From positions 1 through 32,371 of the forward strand of contig JABDFR010000030.1 in NCBI GenBank assembly GCA_013286465.1: a DNA stretch of 32,371 nucleotides. The letters are read 5' to 3'. A program made the translations under genes and the position numbers. The first letter of the stretch is position 1. Each line of letters opens with the position of its first letter. Of this stretch, positions 31,445 through 32,371 are shown piece after piece. The notes under the pieces were generated by a model, which saw only the letters and a program-made list of their open reading frames with translations, was not told the origin of the DNA and did no database searches. Source of the stretch: Acidobacteriota bacterium (GTDB lineage Bacteria > Acidobacteriota > Terriglobia > Acidiferrales > UBA7541).

Positions 31445-32155
31445 CTACTTGCGCGATTTCCCGTTCGCGTCACGTGCTAAAACGAAGCGATACCCGACCC
31501 AGGGCTCCGTCAAAATATATTTCGGCCGCGAAGGCTCAGGCTCAATCTTCTTCCGCAACTGATTCACGGTCACCCGCAGATATTCCGTCTCGTCCCCATA
31601 ATCCGGCCCCCAAACAGCCTGCAACAAACGCCGGTGCGATAGCGGCTTCCCCTGATTGGCAACCAAATGCCGCAGCAATTCGAATTCTTTCGGCGTGAGA
31701 TGAACGTCCTCACCGCGCGCGGTCACCGAGCGGCTCTCAAAATCAATCTTCAAATCCTTGGTCGCTATGGGCGTAAGCACTTCATTGGGCGTAGTTCGAC
31801 GCAACGCCGCGCGAATGCGCGCCAGCAATTCCTCCATGCTGAAAGGCTTCGTAACGTAATCATCAGCCCCAGCATCGAGCGAGCGCACTTTATCTTTTTC
31901 CGAACTGCGCACGGTGAGCATGATGATAGGCACACTCGAAGCGGCGCGAAGATCGCGGCAAGTAGCCAAGCCGTCGAGCCCCGGCATATTCATATCGAGC
32001 AGAACGAGATCGGGACGCTCGCGCCGAAATTCGGCAAGCGCGGATTCGCCATCGCGCGCTTCTACGATGGCATAACCTTCAGAGGAAAGCGTGGCGCGCA
32101 GCACGCGGCGAATCTGCGGTTCGTCGTCCACCACCAAAATCTTCGCGCCCTTCAA
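31445..32155 (-). CDS. kdpE: KdpE, OmpR-type response regulator
   Basis: A 236-residue regulator with receiver domain (residues 5-120; acidic Asp10/Asp11, phospho-acceptor Asp54 in LVLLDMNMP, Lys103 in VTKPF) and an OmpR-type winged helix (about 135-228) including [20 protein letters not shown] and [12 protein letters not shown]. It is called KdpE because kdpD ends in overlap with its start and the kdp structural genes face it. The TTG start overlaps the kdpD stop (TTGA). It would activate kdpFABC, probably from the 11-bp repeats at 26402-26440. Confidence 0.93.
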   Translation of the reverse strand: MKGAKILVVDDEPQIRRVLRATLSSEGYAIVEARDGESALAEFRRERPDLVLLDMNMPGLDGLATCRDLRAASSVPIIMLTVRSSEKDKVRSLDAGADDYVTKPFSMEELLARIRAALRRTTPNEVLTPIATKDLKIDFESRSVTARGEDVHLTPKEFELLRHLVANQGKPLSHRRLLQAVWGPDYGDETEYLRVTVNQLRKKIEPEPSRPKYILTEPWVGYRFVLARDANGKSRK

Positions 32156-32371
32156 CGCGTTCCGCCGCTGGCGCGATCGATTGGCAGGCTGAACGAAAAT
32201 ACCGAACCGTGCCCGAGCTGGCTGGTCACTCCGATGGTGCCGCCATGCGCCTCGACAATCGCTTTCGCGATCGGCAAGCCCATGCCCGTTCCTTGCACTT
32301 GGAAACGCTGGTCTTTGCCGCGATAAAATTTGTCGAAGATCAATCCCAATTCCATATCCTCGATGCCCGGT
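32152..32371 (-). CDS. kdpD: KdpD sensor kinase, C-terminal end (partial)
   Basis: Only the last 72 residues are in the window; the reading frame is open to its end. They form the distal part of a histidine kinase ATP-binding domain: [18 protein letters not shown] (F box), [18 protein letters not shown] (G2 box) and [11 protein letters not shown] at the end. The overlap with kdpE and the kdpFABC genes opposite identify it as KdpD, which senses K+ limitation or turgor. The USP and membrane domains lie outside the window, so the identification depends on context. Confidence 0.85.
   Translation of the reverse strand, partial: PGIEDMELGLIFDKFYRGKDQRFQVQGTGMGLPIAKAIVEAHGGTIGVTSQLGHGSVFSFSLPIDRASGGTR

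Noticed and set aside
31667-32326. 219-codon plus-strand reading frame opposite kdpE and kdpD
   Set aside because: It mirrors the conserved response regulator and kinase genes and has no recognisable protein features of its own.

Overview
The window comes from a moderately GC-rich (around 58 % by eye) Gram-negative-type bacterium. Several traits fit an Acidobacteriota soil bacterium: a MacB-type periplasmic core domain of the kind found in acidobacterial permeases, a MerR-TPR hybrid regulator, a PilZ protein, and many short GC-rich intergenic palindromes. This placement is an inference from style; no 16S or other marker gene is present.

Positions 1-3820 (+) hold a one-carbon block: a SAM-type methyltransferase-like protein, a short (core) MetE-type methyltransferase, and a methylenetetrahydrofolate reductase fused to an eight-cysteine MetV-type domain. 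Positions 3953-16584 (+) form one long, tightly packed cluster. It begins with an alpha/beta hydrolase and a RutB-like isochorismatase-fold hydrolase. Five genes follow whose order, families and sizes match the ATP-dependent, biotin-free acetophenone carboxylase ApcABCDE of Aromatoleum. Next come a feruloyl/benzoylacetate-CoA-ligase-type enzyme, a thiolase and a 4-hydroxybenzoyl-CoA-type thioesterase. Just downstream (16842-17342) is a cupin resembling 2,4'-dihydroxyacetophenone dioxygenase. Read together, the cluster can carboxylate an aryl methyl ketone to an aroylacetate, activate it with CoA, cleave it to acetyl-CoA plus aroyl-CoA, and release the free benzoate. The dioxygenase offers a second, oxygen-dependent route to the same acid plus formate. 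This is the most interesting system in the window.

Positions 17343-25371 hold mixed housekeeping and signalling genes: a small secreted protein between two copies of a covarying hairpin repeat; a MerR-TPR regulator (-) divergent from a histidine kinase/response regulator pair (+); a membrane-anchored TPR protein overlapping a ClC-family chloride transporter; and a PilZ-domain protein followed by a terminator hairpin. Positions 25705-26328 carry an orphan MacB-like periplasmic core domain.

Positions 26400-32371 hold a complete Kdp potassium uptake system. A four-fold 11-bp direct repeat (probable KdpE operator) precedes a 28-residue membrane peptide gene and kdpF-kdpA-kdpB-kdpC on the + strand. 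They converge on kdpE and the end of kdpD on the - strand. The window ends inside kdpD. No tRNA, rRNA, CRISPR array, intact insertion sequence or phage gene was seen.
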